The notes beneath the pieces were generated by a model, which saw only the letters and a program-made list of their open reading frames with translations, had not been told where the DNA came from and searched no databases. This document shows, in pieces, positions 26,862 to 34,908 of a stretch of 41,533 nt of DNA. The position numbers and the translations under genes are program-made. Numbering within the stretch: position 1 is the stretch's first letter; each line of letters opens with the position of its first letter. The stretch is from Candidatus Mcinerneyibacterium aminivorans (GTDB taxonomy: Bacteria; Macinerneyibacteriota; Macinerneyibacteria; Macinerneyibacteriales; Macinerneyibacteriaceae), in contig VSIX01000045.1 of the NCBI GenBank assembly GCA_008086245.1, forward strand, positions 1-41,533, read 5' to 3'.

Positions 26862-27275
26862 ATGGATAAAATTTACAGTAAATTTATAAATTATTTATTA
26901 AAAAATAGAATCAGTGAAGAAAAAAATTATGATGATGGTAAAATATTATTTATAAACTCAGATTTTTTTGATTATGGAATAGTTGAATTAATTGATTTAA
27001 TAGTTAGTATAAACAATAAATTGGAGAAAAATTCCGATATACAATTGAGGGGTATGAGAATATTTAATGGGGAAAATGGAATTATAAAAAAAGAAATAAT
27101 TTACATATTGCAAAAATATAAGATCATGGGGTTAATTAATAATAAGGATATAGAAAACATAATTGAAAAAAGAATTTTAAAAAACCAGGTTGTTGACAAA
27201 AGTACTGTTTGGGAATATATTATTAAAAATAATAAAAATGAAGGATTTCTTATTGGTCCTGACAATTATTATTAG
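26862..27275 (+). CDS. Smg/DUF494-like protein (diverged)
   Basis: A 137-residue protein that I tentatively place with Smg (DUF494). Its central part GMRIFNGEN, then ILQKYKIMGLINNKDIENII and ERILKN, lines up with E. coli Smg MRIYTPEE, then a helix, VLNLETREMVIERVLAL, and both are followed by a W-containing helix. Location supports this: in E. coli smg directly follows smf (dprA). Smg function is not established. The ATG has TAGGTGAT upstream; the gap to dprA is 56 bases. Alignment is by eye and the identity is low, so a lineage-specific protein remains possible. A strong hairpin follows the stop. Confidence 0.6.
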   Translation: MDKIYSKFINYLLKNRISEEKNYDDGKILFINSDFFDYGIVELIDLIVSINNKLEKNSDIQLRGMRIFNGENGIIKKEIIYILQKYKIMGLINNKDIENIIEKRILKNQVVDKSTVWEYIIKNNKNEGFLIGPDNYY

Positions 27276-27283
27276 GACCAGGG

Positions 27284-27316
27284 GGATTAAGATCAGAGAA
27301 TATCTGATCTTAATCC
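27284..27316. terminator. Bidirectional terminator between convergent genes
   Basis: A perfect 14-bp stem (27284-27297 with 27303-27316) and a five-base GAATA loop, sited between the stop of the Smg-like gene and the stop of the minus-strand TPR gene. On the + strand it is followed by T-rich sequence (27323-27340); the minus side lacks a good T run. A smaller 7-bp inverted repeat (27254-27260 with 27274-27280) lies just before it. Confidence 0.72.
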
Positions 27317-27323
27317 TGTTCAA

Positions 27324-28247
27324 TTATTTTTTCATTTTTTCACTTTCTAACTTTTTTAATCTTGCCTGGTCTGAGTAAATTCTGTCCAGGTTCATATTTC
27401 GATCAATTTCAATCATTTTATTGAGATATTCTATTGCTTCATTATAATCTCCTTTTGCCTCATAAAAGAAAGAAAGATTTTCATAATCTTCTAGAAGTCT
27501 TTTTTGTATGCCAATTTTCTGATTTATTTCTACAGATTTGTCATAGTATTCTTTTGCTTTTTCGTCCTCATTCATTGATTCATAAATGATTCCAAGGTTT
27601 CTGTAATCAACAGCAAGATTGGCTTTAAAGGGCAGCTGTTCATCGTATTTAGCAGCATGCTTCAGGTATTCAATAGCCTTATCATTGTTGTCTTCGTAAT
27701 AATGGAATGCAGCCAGGTTATTATAGGCAATTGCTATCCCTTCAATGTTATTAAGTTCCTGGTTGATCCATAGAGCTTTTCGATAGAATAATCTTGCATT
27801 ATCGTAGTTTCCAAGATTGTTATAAATATTACCCATATTGTTGTATTCTCTGGCCATTCCTCGTTTGTTATTAAAAGCTTCATCGGTAATAAGAGCTTTC
27901 TTGAAATATCCCAAAGCCTTTTCATATTCTCCTAAATTTTTGTATACAACACCAATATTGTTATAAGCCCAGGCAAGGTTTTCTGAGTCATGGTATTTTG
28001 AAGCATATTGAATTGCCTTTTCCATCTGTGAAATTGCTTCCTTATACCTGTATTGTTTTATTAAGTTCCTTCCATATAGGATGTTGGCTTTGATATCTTC
28101 TGGATTATTAGTGAGAATATTTTCAAGTATTTCATTACTTTTGGTATATTCCCCGTAATAGCTCATCTTTTCAGCAGTATCATAATCAGCAGCATAAATG
28201 GAAACTACAAATAAAGCAGCCAGTATTAGAACAAAAATTCTTTTCAT
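27324..28247 (-). CDS. Exported TPR-repeat protein
   Basis: A 307-residue protein with a signal peptide (MKRIFVLILAALFVVSIYA, cleavage near AA-DY) and about seven tetratricopeptide repeats filling the rest (repeating AxAYNNIGVVYKNLGEYEKAL, YNNMGNIYNNLGNYDNARLFY and similar). TPR arrays are protein-interaction scaffolds; located outside the inner membrane here, either periplasmic or surface-facing. It has a strong Shine-Dalgarno (AAGGAGGTGA) upstream of the ATG. It is divergent from the 7TM-LuxR gene across 174 bases, so that regulator may control it. No enzymatic domain is visible. Confidence 0.88.
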   Translation of the reverse strand: MKRIFVLILAALFVVSIYAADYDTAEKMSYYGEYTKSNEILENILTNNPEDIKANILYGRNLIKQYRYKEAISQMEKAIQYASKYHDSENLAWAYNNIGVVYKNLGEYEKALGYFKKALITDEAFNNKRGMAREYNNMGNIYNNLGNYDNARLFYRKALWINQELNNIEGIAIAYNNLAAFHYYEDNNDKAIEYLKHAAKYDEQLPFKANLAVDYRNLGIIYESMNEDEKAKEYYDKSVEINQKIGIQKRLLEDYENLSFFYEAKGDYNEAIEYLNKMIEIDRNMNLDRIYSDQARLKKLESEKMKK

Positions 28248-28387
28248 AATTATTCACCTCCTTAAAATTTATTTAATCTATTATTAATATAGTGTATTTA
28301 CAGAAAAGTTCTATCGGTCGAAAGTATTGTTTTGGGAAGAAAATTTTTAGAATATAAAAAACAAACTTTAGTTTTATATGATAAATC

Positions 28388-28415
28388 TTGATTTTAAAAA
28401 TTTTAAGAATAAGAT
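28388..28415 (+). promoter_or_regulatory. Promoter of the 7TM-LuxR gene, leaderless type
   Basis: TTGATT (28388-28393), a 16-base spacer and TAAGAT (28410-28415). Six bases (ATATAT) then separate it from the ATG at 28422, so the start codon is at the predicted transcription start. No Shine-Dalgarno. The -10 box is weaker than in the other cases. Confidence 0.5.
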
Positions 28416-28421
28416 ATATAT

Positions 28422-29357
28422 ATGTTAGAACATATTTATCTTTTTGCATATATTATTTCAATTATTCTTGGATTTGGAATTTATATTCGTCTCCTTTCCC
28501 AGTATAAAACATATAAGTTTTCTGTAGTTTATTATTTAAAGAAATATATAATCCTTTTTGTTTTTCTAATTTTAGTTTATTTCATAAAAAATTATATTTC
28601 AATTAATCTTGTTTATTTAAATAAATATGATTATTTCGTTTATATAAGAATATTTTTGTTTTATATGATATTTTTATTACATTATATAATGGCATATTAT
28701 TTGTTTAAGGCATATAACTTTCTTCACAGGACTGAAATTGATAAAACGATAAGTTACATAATAGGAATTCTCTTTATTTTTATGAATATATTTTTATTAA
28801 AGGAGATAGTAATTACAATTGAAACCAGAAGTATTTATGGGTTTATTAAATATATAGAATATTCTATATTGTTTATTTATTTTATTATAGTTTTCAATTC
28901 GATATGGAAAATTGTATCTTATCAAAAAAATGAAAAAAGAAAATCAATTTTAACAAAGGGATATTTTATTTTTTTTATGTTTTATTACCTTTTCTATGCT
29001 GTCTGTTTTATATTTGAAAAAGATTTGAAATCAATTCTGTTTTTATTGCACAATCTGGTATTTTTGCTGGGAACCAGCTATTTTTTTGTAAACTATTTCA
29101 ACAAAAAAGAATTAATAGAAATTCATGAGAAGAAACTTTTTGAAAATTTAAAAAGCCACGGTATTACTGATAGAGAGTGGGATATCATTAATTTGATTGT
29201 GAAGGGAAATACAAATAAGGAAATAGCAAAAAAACTTTTTATTTCGATTAAAACTGTTAAGCATCATATTTATCATATTTTTAAAAAATTGAATGTAAGA
29301 AACCGTATTGAATTAATAAATTATATTTATGAATTTAAAAAAATAAATCAACCTTAA
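28422..29357 (+). CDS. Membrane-bound LuxR-type transcription regulator with seven TM helices
   Basis: A 311-residue one-component regulator. Residues about 1-225 hold seven hydrophobic helices (first near 4-26, last near 205-227) with few loops, so the signal is probably sensed within or at the membrane. The C-terminal domain (about 245-305) is a LuxR/NarL helix-turn-helix: GITDREWDIINLIVKGNTNK, EIAKKLFISIKTVKHHIYHI, FKKLNVRNRIELINYI. It would bind DNA while membrane-tethered. There is no receiver or PAS domain. The divergent neighbour encoding an exported TPR protein is the obvious candidate target. The ATG appears leaderless. The ligand is unknown. Confidence 0.88.
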   Translation: MLEHIYLFAYIISIILGFGIYIRLLSQYKTYKFSVVYYLKKYIILFVFLILVYFIKNYISINLVYLNKYDYFVYIRIFLFYMIFLLHYIMAYYLFKAYNFLHRTEIDKTISYIIGILFIFMNIFLLKEIVITIETRSIYGFIKYIEYSILFIYFIIVFNSIWKIVSYQKNEKRKSILTKGYFIFFMFYYLFYAVCFIFEKDLKSILFLLHNLVFLLGTSYFFVNYFNKKELIEIHEKKLFENLKSHGITDREWDIINLIVKGNTNKEIAKKLFISIKTVKHHIYHIFKKLNVRNRIELINYIYEFKKINQP

Positions 29358-29368
29358 TCATTGATAAC

Positions 29369-29397
29369 TTGACATTAATGACTTTATTTGATATATT
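29369..29397 (+). promoter_or_regulatory. Strong promoter of the yicC operon, leaderless type
   Basis: Perfect TTGACA (29369-29374), exact 17-base spacer, TATATT (29392-29397) with an upstream TG (extended -10). Six bases (TTAAAT) lead to the ATG at 29404, which is therefore at the predicted transcription start. No Shine-Dalgarno. The best example of this arrangement in the window. Confidence 0.85.
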
Positions 29398-29403
29398 TTA
29401 AAT

Positions 29404-30273
29404 ATGTTACGAAGCATGACAGCATATTCAAATAAAAAATTAATATTGGATAATTGTATTCTTGAATTTACCCTTTCTTCTTTGAATAGTAAATATTTAA
29501 AAATATATTTTGATCTGCCTGAAAATATTGTAAAAAAAGAAAACAGGTTAAGAAAAATTATTAAAAACAGAATCAAAAGAGGTAAGATTAATCTTAAAGC
29601 TGAAATAAAATACAATAATAAAGATATAACCGGAGTTATTGATATAAACAGGGAGTTAATCGAGTATTATTATAATGAATTGAATAAGCTGGATATACAG
29701 ATGAAAATAGATTTATCGGATATTCTTGAACTTCCAAATGTCGTTCAAAAGACGGATATGAGTTTTTCCGATGAATCCTGGAATAAAATTTATACTAAAG
29801 TAAAAGATCTTATTGATGACCTTATAAATGAAGAAAACAATGAGGGACTGGAAATTGAAAAAGATATTCTGAAAAAGCTTGAAAAAATTGAAAATAATTT
29901 AAATAACATTGAGGTGGATAAAAACTTAAGGATAGATAAATATAGAAAATTATTGCTAAAAAAGGTTGATGAACTAGGAGTTTCTGATATAATTGATGAA
30001 GATAGAATGTATAAGGAGATTTCTTATTTCGCTGATAAGATAGATATTAATGAAGAAATTGTAAGAATTAAAACTCATCTTAAAAGATTAAGGAAGCTAA
30101 TAAAAAATGATACTGTTGAAAAAGGAAAAAAAATTAAATTTTTCTCGCAGGAGATGTTTAGAGAGGTTAATACGATTGGGGCTAAAATAAAAGATGCTGA
30201 TATATCTCACTGGGTGGTTAACATAAAAGAACTGCTGGGAAATATAAAAGAACAAAGTTATAATGTGTGGTAG
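29404..30273 (+). CDS. yicC: YicC/YloC family endoribonuclease
   Basis: A 289-residue YicC-like protein; this family was shown to contain RNA endonucleases involved in RNA turnover. The N-terminus [13 protein letters not shown] corresponds to the family's MIxSMTGfg start, followed by [19 protein letters not shown]; the C-terminal DUF1732 part is well conserved ([20 protein letters not shown], then [17 protein letters not shown]). The Gly of the usual MTG(F/Y) is Ala here. Leading gene of the classical yicC-remA-gmk-rpoZ order. Its start is at the predicted transcription start, so its own translation would not use a Shine-Dalgarno although the following remA has one. Confidence 0.93.
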   Translation: MLRSMTAYSNKKLILDNCILEFTLSSLNSKYLKIYFDLPENIVKKENRLRKIIKNRIKRGKINLKAEIKYNNKDITGVIDINRELIEYYYNELNKLDIQMKIDLSDILELPNVVQKTDMSFSDESWNKIYTKVKDLIDDLINEENNEGLEIEKDILKKLEKIENNLNNIEVDKNLRIDKYRKLLLKKVDELGVSDIIDEDRMYKEISYFADKIDINEEIVRIKTHLKRLRKLIKNDTVEKGKKIKFFSQEMFREVNTIGAKIKDADISHWVVNIKELLGNIKEQSYNVW

Positions 30274-30299
30274 TTATAAAAAAGAAAGGGAGGAAAATT

Positions 30300-30551
30300 A
30301 TGGCTGAATTATTAAATATTGGTTTTAAAAATGCTGTTCCAAAAGATAAGGTAGTTGCAATACTGGCACCATCTTCAGCACCTATGAAAAGATTGAAAGA
30401 GGGAGCAAAGGAAAAAGGGAAGTTAATAGATGCAACACAGGGAAAGAAAACAAGAGCTCTTATTGTAACAGACAACAACCACGTAGTTCTTTCTGCTATT
30501 CAATCCGAAACATTGATTCAAAGGTATGAAAGAGATATTGAAGACGAGTGA
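30300..30551 (+). CDS. remA: RemA/RemB family DNA-binding regulator (DUF370)
   Basis: An 83-residue protein like Bacillus RemA, a ring-forming DNA-binding regulator of biofilm matrix and osmoprotection genes. [20 protein letters not shown], then [40 protein letters not shown] and [11 protein letters not shown] track the family closely. I chose ATG 30300 with AAAGGGAGGA upstream rather than an earlier in-frame ATG at 30267 that overlaps yicC. RemA between yicC and gmk is a conserved order in Firmicutes and several other phyla. It overlaps gmk by 26 bases under the chosen gmk start. Confidence 0.95.
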   Translation: MAELLNIGFKNAVPKDKVVAILAPSSAPMKRLKEGAKEKGKLIDATQGKKTRALIVTDNNHVVLSAIQSETLIQRYERDIEDE

Positions 30552-31158
30552 TAATAAAAGTGTGCTGTTAGTTCTCTCAGCTCCTTCTGGAGCTGGGAAG
30601 ACTACAATTGCGAGAAGGTTGCTTCAGAAAAATAAAAATTTTTCTATATCTATTTCATGTACCACTCGAAAGCCAAGAGATAATGAGATTGAGGGAAAAG
30701 ATTATTATTTCCTTACTGATGAGCAATTTATTGAAAAAGTTGATAAAGGTGAGATGCTTGAGTGGGCGGAAGTTCATGGTAACTATTATGGAACCCCTAA
30801 TTCCGAGATTCATCGTTTGCAAAAAAGGGGTAAAGACATTATATTTGATATTGATATTCAGGGTGGCATGAATATTAAGGAGAGGTATCCTAAAGCCACC
30901 GTCCTTGTATTTATTCTAACCTCTGATCAGAGCGAATTGAAGAAAAGATTGCAAGATAGGGGTACTGAAACTGAAAAAGATATTGAAAAAAGATTGAAAA
31001 ATGCAGAAAAAGAAGTTAATATAGCCATGAAGAACTACGAATATTTTGTAGTAAATGATAGATTGGAAAAATCCGTTAGGGATATTGAGAGTATAGTATC
31101 CTCATATAAGAAGAAATATTATTTTCAAAGGGAGGTATTGAAAAAATGGAAGAAATAA
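30526..31158 (+). CDS. gmk: Guanylate kinase
   Basis: Phosphorylates GMP to GDP with ATP. The 210 residues (normal length about 205) contain the P-loop [16 protein letters not shown] (about 18-33), the GMP-binding [21 protein letters not shown] and [20 protein letters not shown], and the LID region [17 protein letters not shown]. The start is uncertain: ATG 30526 overlaps remA by 26 bases and has only a close AAAGG; a TTG at 30538 or GTG at 30562 would remove some overlap. It overlaps rpoZ by 13 bases at the 3' end. Confidence 0.95.
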   Translation: MKEILKTSDNKSVLLVLSAPSGAGKTTIARRLLQKNKNFSISISCTTRKPRDNEIEGKDYYFLTDEQFIEKVDKGEMLEWAEVHGNYYGTPNSEIHRLQKRGKDIIFDIDIQGGMNIKERYPKATVLVFILTSDQSELKKRLQDRGTETEKDIEKRLKNAEKEVNIAMKNYEYFVVNDRLEKSVRDIESIVSSYKKKYYFQREVLKKWKK

Positions 31159-31367
31159 GTATTGAAAAATTTATTGAAGCAACTGGTAGTATTTATGCCA
31201 GTACTGTATTAGCTTTTAAAAAAGCAAAACAGCTTGGGGATGAAGGCTATGCACCAACAATTGATGCTGAGGGAGAAAAAGTAACAACAATTGCTATTAA
31301 AGAAGTTGCAGATAAAAAAGTTGTTCCCGGCAAAGGGCAAAAAATCAAAGTAGAAGAATCAGAATAG
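31146..31367 (+). CDS. rpoZ: RNA polymerase omega subunit
   Basis: A 73-residue small subunit that helps fold and hold the beta-prime subunit. The segment YASTVLAFKKAKQLGDEGYA followed by KVTTIAIKEVADKKV corresponds to the omega core (VLVAARRARQL...T..ALREIA.GK). It has AAAGGGAGG upstream within the end of gmk, which it overlaps by 13 bases. The position directly after gmk is the classic one. The next gene, dxr, follows after 24 bases. Confidence 0.9.
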   Translation: MEEISIEKFIEATGSIYASTVLAFKKAKQLGDEGYAPTIDAEGEKVTTIAIKEVADKKVVPGKGQKIKVEESE

Positions 31368-31391
31368 ATCAATAATTTTCCTGGAGAATTA

Positions 31392-32552
31392 ATGAAAGAA
31401 ATTGCCGTATTTGGATCCACCGGGTCTATAGGTACTTCTACACTGGATGTTATAGAAAAAACGTCTGAAATAAATCTTAAATCACTTGTTTTTGGAAGGA
31501 ATGTTAATTTAGCAGAAGAACAGATAAAAAAATTCAAACCAACCTATATTGGATCAATAAAAAAAAATGATTCCAAATATCTATATAAGAAATATGATTT
31601 TATAAAAAATTACTTTTACGGTACAGGTATTAAAGATCTTGCAAAAGGTGTTTATCATGATATTTTTTTGTCTGCTATTTCGGGTAGTGATGGGTTGGCT
31701 TCTTCGATAAATGCATTAAGTAATACACGGAGAATAGCCCTGGCCAATAAAGAAACAATGGTTATGGCGGGCAAGCAGTTTAATAAAATAGCAGAAAAAA
31801 ATGAAGTTGAAATATTACCTGTGGATAGTGAGCACAGTGCTATTTTCCAGTGTTTAATAGGCGAAGATAAAAGTAGCCTGAAAGAAATTATTTTAACTGC
31901 TTCTGGAGGGCCTTTTAGAGAAACAGAAATTTCTAAATTTAAAAGTATTACTCCTGAAGAGGCTCTGGATCATCCCAATTGGGATATGGGAAAAAAAATA
32001 ACAATTGACTCTGCTACTATGGCAAATAAAGGATTAGAGTTAATAGAAGCATCCTATTTGTTTAAAGTTCCTGAAAATAATATTAAAGTAATCATACATC
32101 CTCAGAGTATAATACACTCGATGGTGAAGTTTAAAGATAATTCTATTAAAGCTCAATTGAGTAAACCCGATATGAAATTGGCTATACAGTATGCTTTAAA
32201 TTTCCCTGAAAGAGAGACTGCAGTTATTAATGATATGGAATTTGATTTGGATTTATCACTTACATTTCAGGAGGTAAGTTATAAAAGATTTCCCACCATG
32301 AAAATGGCAAGATATTCTTTGAAAAAGGGCGGAGTCCTCCCTTTAGTTTTTAATAGGGCTAATGAAGAAAGCGTTTATGCTTTTCTGGAAAAAAGGATAA
32401 AGTTTGTTGATATTTTTGAAATTATTGAAAAATTCTTAAAAAAATATGAGAACAAAAATATTAAAGAAACATTAACTGTGGATGAGATATTAAGTTTTGA
32501 TGAAAAATTAAAAAAAGATATACAAGAAGGAATAGATAAAAGATGTTATTAA
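31392..32552 (+). CDS. dxr: 1-deoxy-D-xylulose 5-phosphate reductoisomerase
   Basis: Second step of the MEP isoprenoid pathway: DXP to 2-C-methyl-D-erythritol 4-phosphate with NADPH and a divalent metal. The 386-residue protein shows GSTGSIG (8-14, NADPH loop), ALANKETMVMAG, PVDSEHSAIFQC with the metal ligands Asp and Glu, TASGGPFRE and DHPNWDMGKKITIDSATMAN, and VIIHPQSIIHSMV, all diagnostic. GGAG lies before the ATG. It overlaps rseP by 10 bases. ispG, another step of the same pathway, is two genes downstream. Confidence 0.97.
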   Translation: MKEIAVFGSTGSIGTSTLDVIEKTSEINLKSLVFGRNVNLAEEQIKKFKPTYIGSIKKNDSKYLYKKYDFIKNYFYGTGIKDLAKGVYHDIFLSAISGSDGLASSINALSNTRRIALANKETMVMAGKQFNKIAEKNEVEILPVDSEHSAIFQCLIGEDKSSLKEIILTASGGPFRETEISKFKSITPEEALDHPNWDMGKKITIDSATMANKGLELIEASYLFKVPENNIKVIIHPQSIIHSMVKFKDNSIKAQLSKPDMKLAIQYALNFPERETAVINDMEFDLDLSLTFQEVSYKRFPTMKMARYSLKKGGVLPLVFNRANEESVYAFLEKRIKFVDIFEIIEKFLKKYENKNIKETLTVDEILSFDEKLKKDIQEGIDKRCY

Positions 32553-33862
32553 ATATAATATTAGCTCTTTTTATACTTGGAATTGTAGTTTTTATTCATG
32601 AATTGGGCCATTTCATTTTTGCTAAAAAGGTAGGGATCAAGGTATATACCTTCTCTATAGGTTTCGGCCCTAAGTTATTTGGAATAAATTATAAAGGTAC
32701 TTTATATAAAATATCTATGATTCCATTTGGAGGATATGTGAGTATGGCAGGAGAAGACCCGAATGACCGAACGGGGTCTCCTGAAGAATATTCCTCTAAA
32801 ACTGTTTGGCAGAGGTTTCAGGTTGCCATTGCAGGACCTGTGCTGAATTTTATTCTGGCTTTCATTTTATTCTGGATAATACTTATTATTGGTATAGAAG
32901 AACCAAAACAGAGCGATAAACCTATGGAAATACATGTAGTTAAAGATAGTATAGCAGCAAAAATCGGTATGGAAACCGGTGATGAATTAATAAGTATTGA
33001 TAATAAAAAAGTGTCTTACTGGCAGGAATTTCAGAGAAATATATCGTTATCGGGTAGTAAGGTTAATATTAAATGGAATGATGTATCTGCGGAAAAAATA
33101 AAAAATAATACTGTAAAAATAGAAAGAGACGAATACACCGGAGGAGCAGATATTAACAAAATTGGGATTTTACCCCAAATCGAACCTGTAATTGCAGGTA
33201 TCAGTAAAAATTCCCCGGCTAATACTATTGGATTAAAAAAGAATGACAGAATAATAAGTATCAATAATAAAAATGTAGAATATACTTATCAGCTAAATAA
33301 AATTATAGGTCAGCTGGAAAACCCCGATATATCCTTAAAAATATCAAGAAATGGTAATGTAATAGAGAAAAATGTTGAATTGGCTCAAAGACAGCAGCAG
33401 GAAGGATACTATTTGGGAGTTATATTTGAAACAGTAGAAACCGAAATTGTTAAATATCCATTCTTCAAAGCTTTTTCAGAAGCAATTAACAGATTTATTG
33501 GATGGATAGGTAAAATGTTTAATATGTTAAAAATGTTATTTTCAGGAGCTGTTTCTGTGAAAACAGTTAGCGGTCCTGTAGGTATTGTGAAAGTGACTGC
33601 TGTATTTGCAACTTTAGGTATTGTTCCATTATTTCAGTTTCTGGCTATTATCTCAATGAATCTTGGTATTGTTAATTTAATACCAATTCCAATCACTGAT
33701 GGTGGACATATTCTATTTTTGGGCATTGAGAAATTAAGGGGAAAACCTCTTAAACCGAAGACATTAAATATAATTATGCAAATTAGTGCTTTGTTATTAG
33801 TAGGATTGGCCCTATTTATTACCTACAATGATATTATAAAAATATTCAAGGGTGTTTTATAA
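32543..33862 (+). CDS. rseP: RseP-type site-2 protease (M50 intramembrane metalloprotease)
   Basis: Zinc intramembrane protease of 439 residues that releases membrane-held anti-sigma factors or clears signal peptides. HELGH is at residues 19-23 in the first TM helix, and the third zinc ligand Asp386 is in NLIPIPITDGGH. Between them lie two PDZ-like segments (about 120-170 and 200-280), as in E. coli RseP. About four TM helices. The order dxr-rseP-ispG is widely conserved. It overlaps dxr by 10 bases and ispG by one base (TAATG). No anti-sigma/sigma pair is visible in the window, so the substrate is unknown. Confidence 0.95.
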   Translation: MLLNIILALFILGIVVFIHELGHFIFAKKVGIKVYTFSIGFGPKLFGINYKGTLYKISMIPFGGYVSMAGEDPNDRTGSPEEYSSKTVWQRFQVAIAGPVLNFILAFILFWIILIIGIEEPKQSDKPMEIHVVKDSIAAKIGMETGDELISIDNKKVSYWQEFQRNISLSGSKVNIKWNDVSAEKIKNNTVKIERDEYTGGADINKIGILPQIEPVIAGISKNSPANTIGLKKNDRIISINNKNVEYTYQLNKIIGQLENPDISLKISRNGNVIEKNVELAQRQQQEGYYLGVIFETVETEIVKYPFFKAFSEAINRFIGWIGKMFNMLKMLFSGAVSVKTVSGPVGIVKVTAVFATLGIVPLFQFLAIISMNLGIVNLIPIPITDGGHILFLGIEKLRGKPLKPKTLNIIMQISALLLVGLALFITYNDIIKIFKGVL

Positions 33863-34908
33863 TGAGAAATAGGCGTGTAGTATATATAGGGAATGTTCCT
33901 GTTGGGGGAAACAATCCCATTACCATTCAATCAATGACAAATACAGAGACAAAAAATATTGAAGCTACCGTTGATCAGATTAAATCTCTGGAAAAAGCAG
34001 GATGTGAAATAGTAAGGGTTGCTGTACCTGATATGGAATCTACTGAAGCAATTAGAAAAATAAAAAAGAAGATTAATATACCATTAATAGCGGATATTCA
34101 TTTTGATTATAGGCTGGCCTTGAAAAGTATAGATCAGGGGATAGACGGTTTAAGAATAAACCCGGGAAATATTAAAAAAGAAAAATATGTAGAACAGATA
34201 GTTCAAAAAATTAAAAAATCTGGTAGAAGTATTCCAATTAGAATCGGGGTTAATTCGGGATCTATAAACAGAAAAAAATATAATGTTACTCCCAGCGGTT
34301 TGGTTGACTCAGCTGTTGATCATATTAAAATTCTGGAAAAATTAAATTTTTACGATATAAAAGTTTCTTTGAAATCCTCGGATGTTTTAAAAACAATAAA
34401 AAGCTATGAGAAATTTTCAAAAAAAATGGATTATCCATTACATGGAGGAATTACGGAAGCTGGCGGATCATTAAAGGGAACTGTTAAATCCTCTACAGGT
34501 CTGGGTATTTTATTGTATAAAAAATTATGTGATACAATAAGAGTATCTCTTACAGGAGATCCGGTCAAAGAAGTTGAAGTTGCAAAAAATATATTATCTT
34601 CATTAAATAAAAGAAAGTTCGGGGTTGAGATTATTTCCTGTCCTACCTGCGGCAGAGCAAAAATTGATGTTGAGTCTATGGTAAAGAAAGTTGAAAACAA
34701 TCTGCCTGATATGGATAAGAACTTAAAGATAGCAATAATGGGGTGTGCAGTAAATGGGCCGGGAGAAGCCAGGGATGCTGATATAGGTATTGCTGGTGGG
34801 ACTCATGAAGGATTAATATTTTTAAAGGATAAAATAATTGGTAAATATAAAGAAGATAATTTGATTGATGAATTAATAAAGAATATTGAAAAATATTATG
34901 GTAAGTAA
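33862..34908 (+). CDS. ispG: (E)-4-hydroxy-3-methylbut-2-enyl-diphosphate synthase (IspG/GcpE)
   Basis: [4Fe-4S] enzyme of the MEP pathway converting MEcPP to HMBPP. The 348 residues show the N-terminal TIM barrel (GGNNPITIQSMTNTETKNIE, PLIADIHFDYRLA, GLRINPGNI, RIGVNSGS) and the C-terminal cluster domain with cysteines in SCPTCGRAKID and MGCAVNGPGEARDADIG, giving the expected three Cys plus Glu. Its start codon shares one base with the stop of rseP. Its 3' end overlaps the proposed start of the AAA ATPase gene. Confidence 0.97.
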   Translation: MRNRRVVYIGNVPVGGNNPITIQSMTNTETKNIEATVDQIKSLEKAGCEIVRVAVPDMESTEAIRKIKKKINIPLIADIHFDYRLALKSIDQGIDGLRINPGNIKKEKYVEQIVQKIKKSGRSIPIRIGVNSGSINRKKYNVTPSGLVDSAVDHIKILEKLNFYDIKVSLKSSDVLKTIKSYEKFSKKMDYPLHGGITEAGGSLKGTVKSSTGLGILLYKKLCDTIRVSLTGDPVKEVEVAKNILSSLNKRKFGVEIISCPTCGRAKIDVESMVKKVENNLPDMDKNLKIAIMGCAVNGPGEARDADIGIAGGTHEGLIFLKDKIIGKYKEDNLIDELIKNIEKYYGK

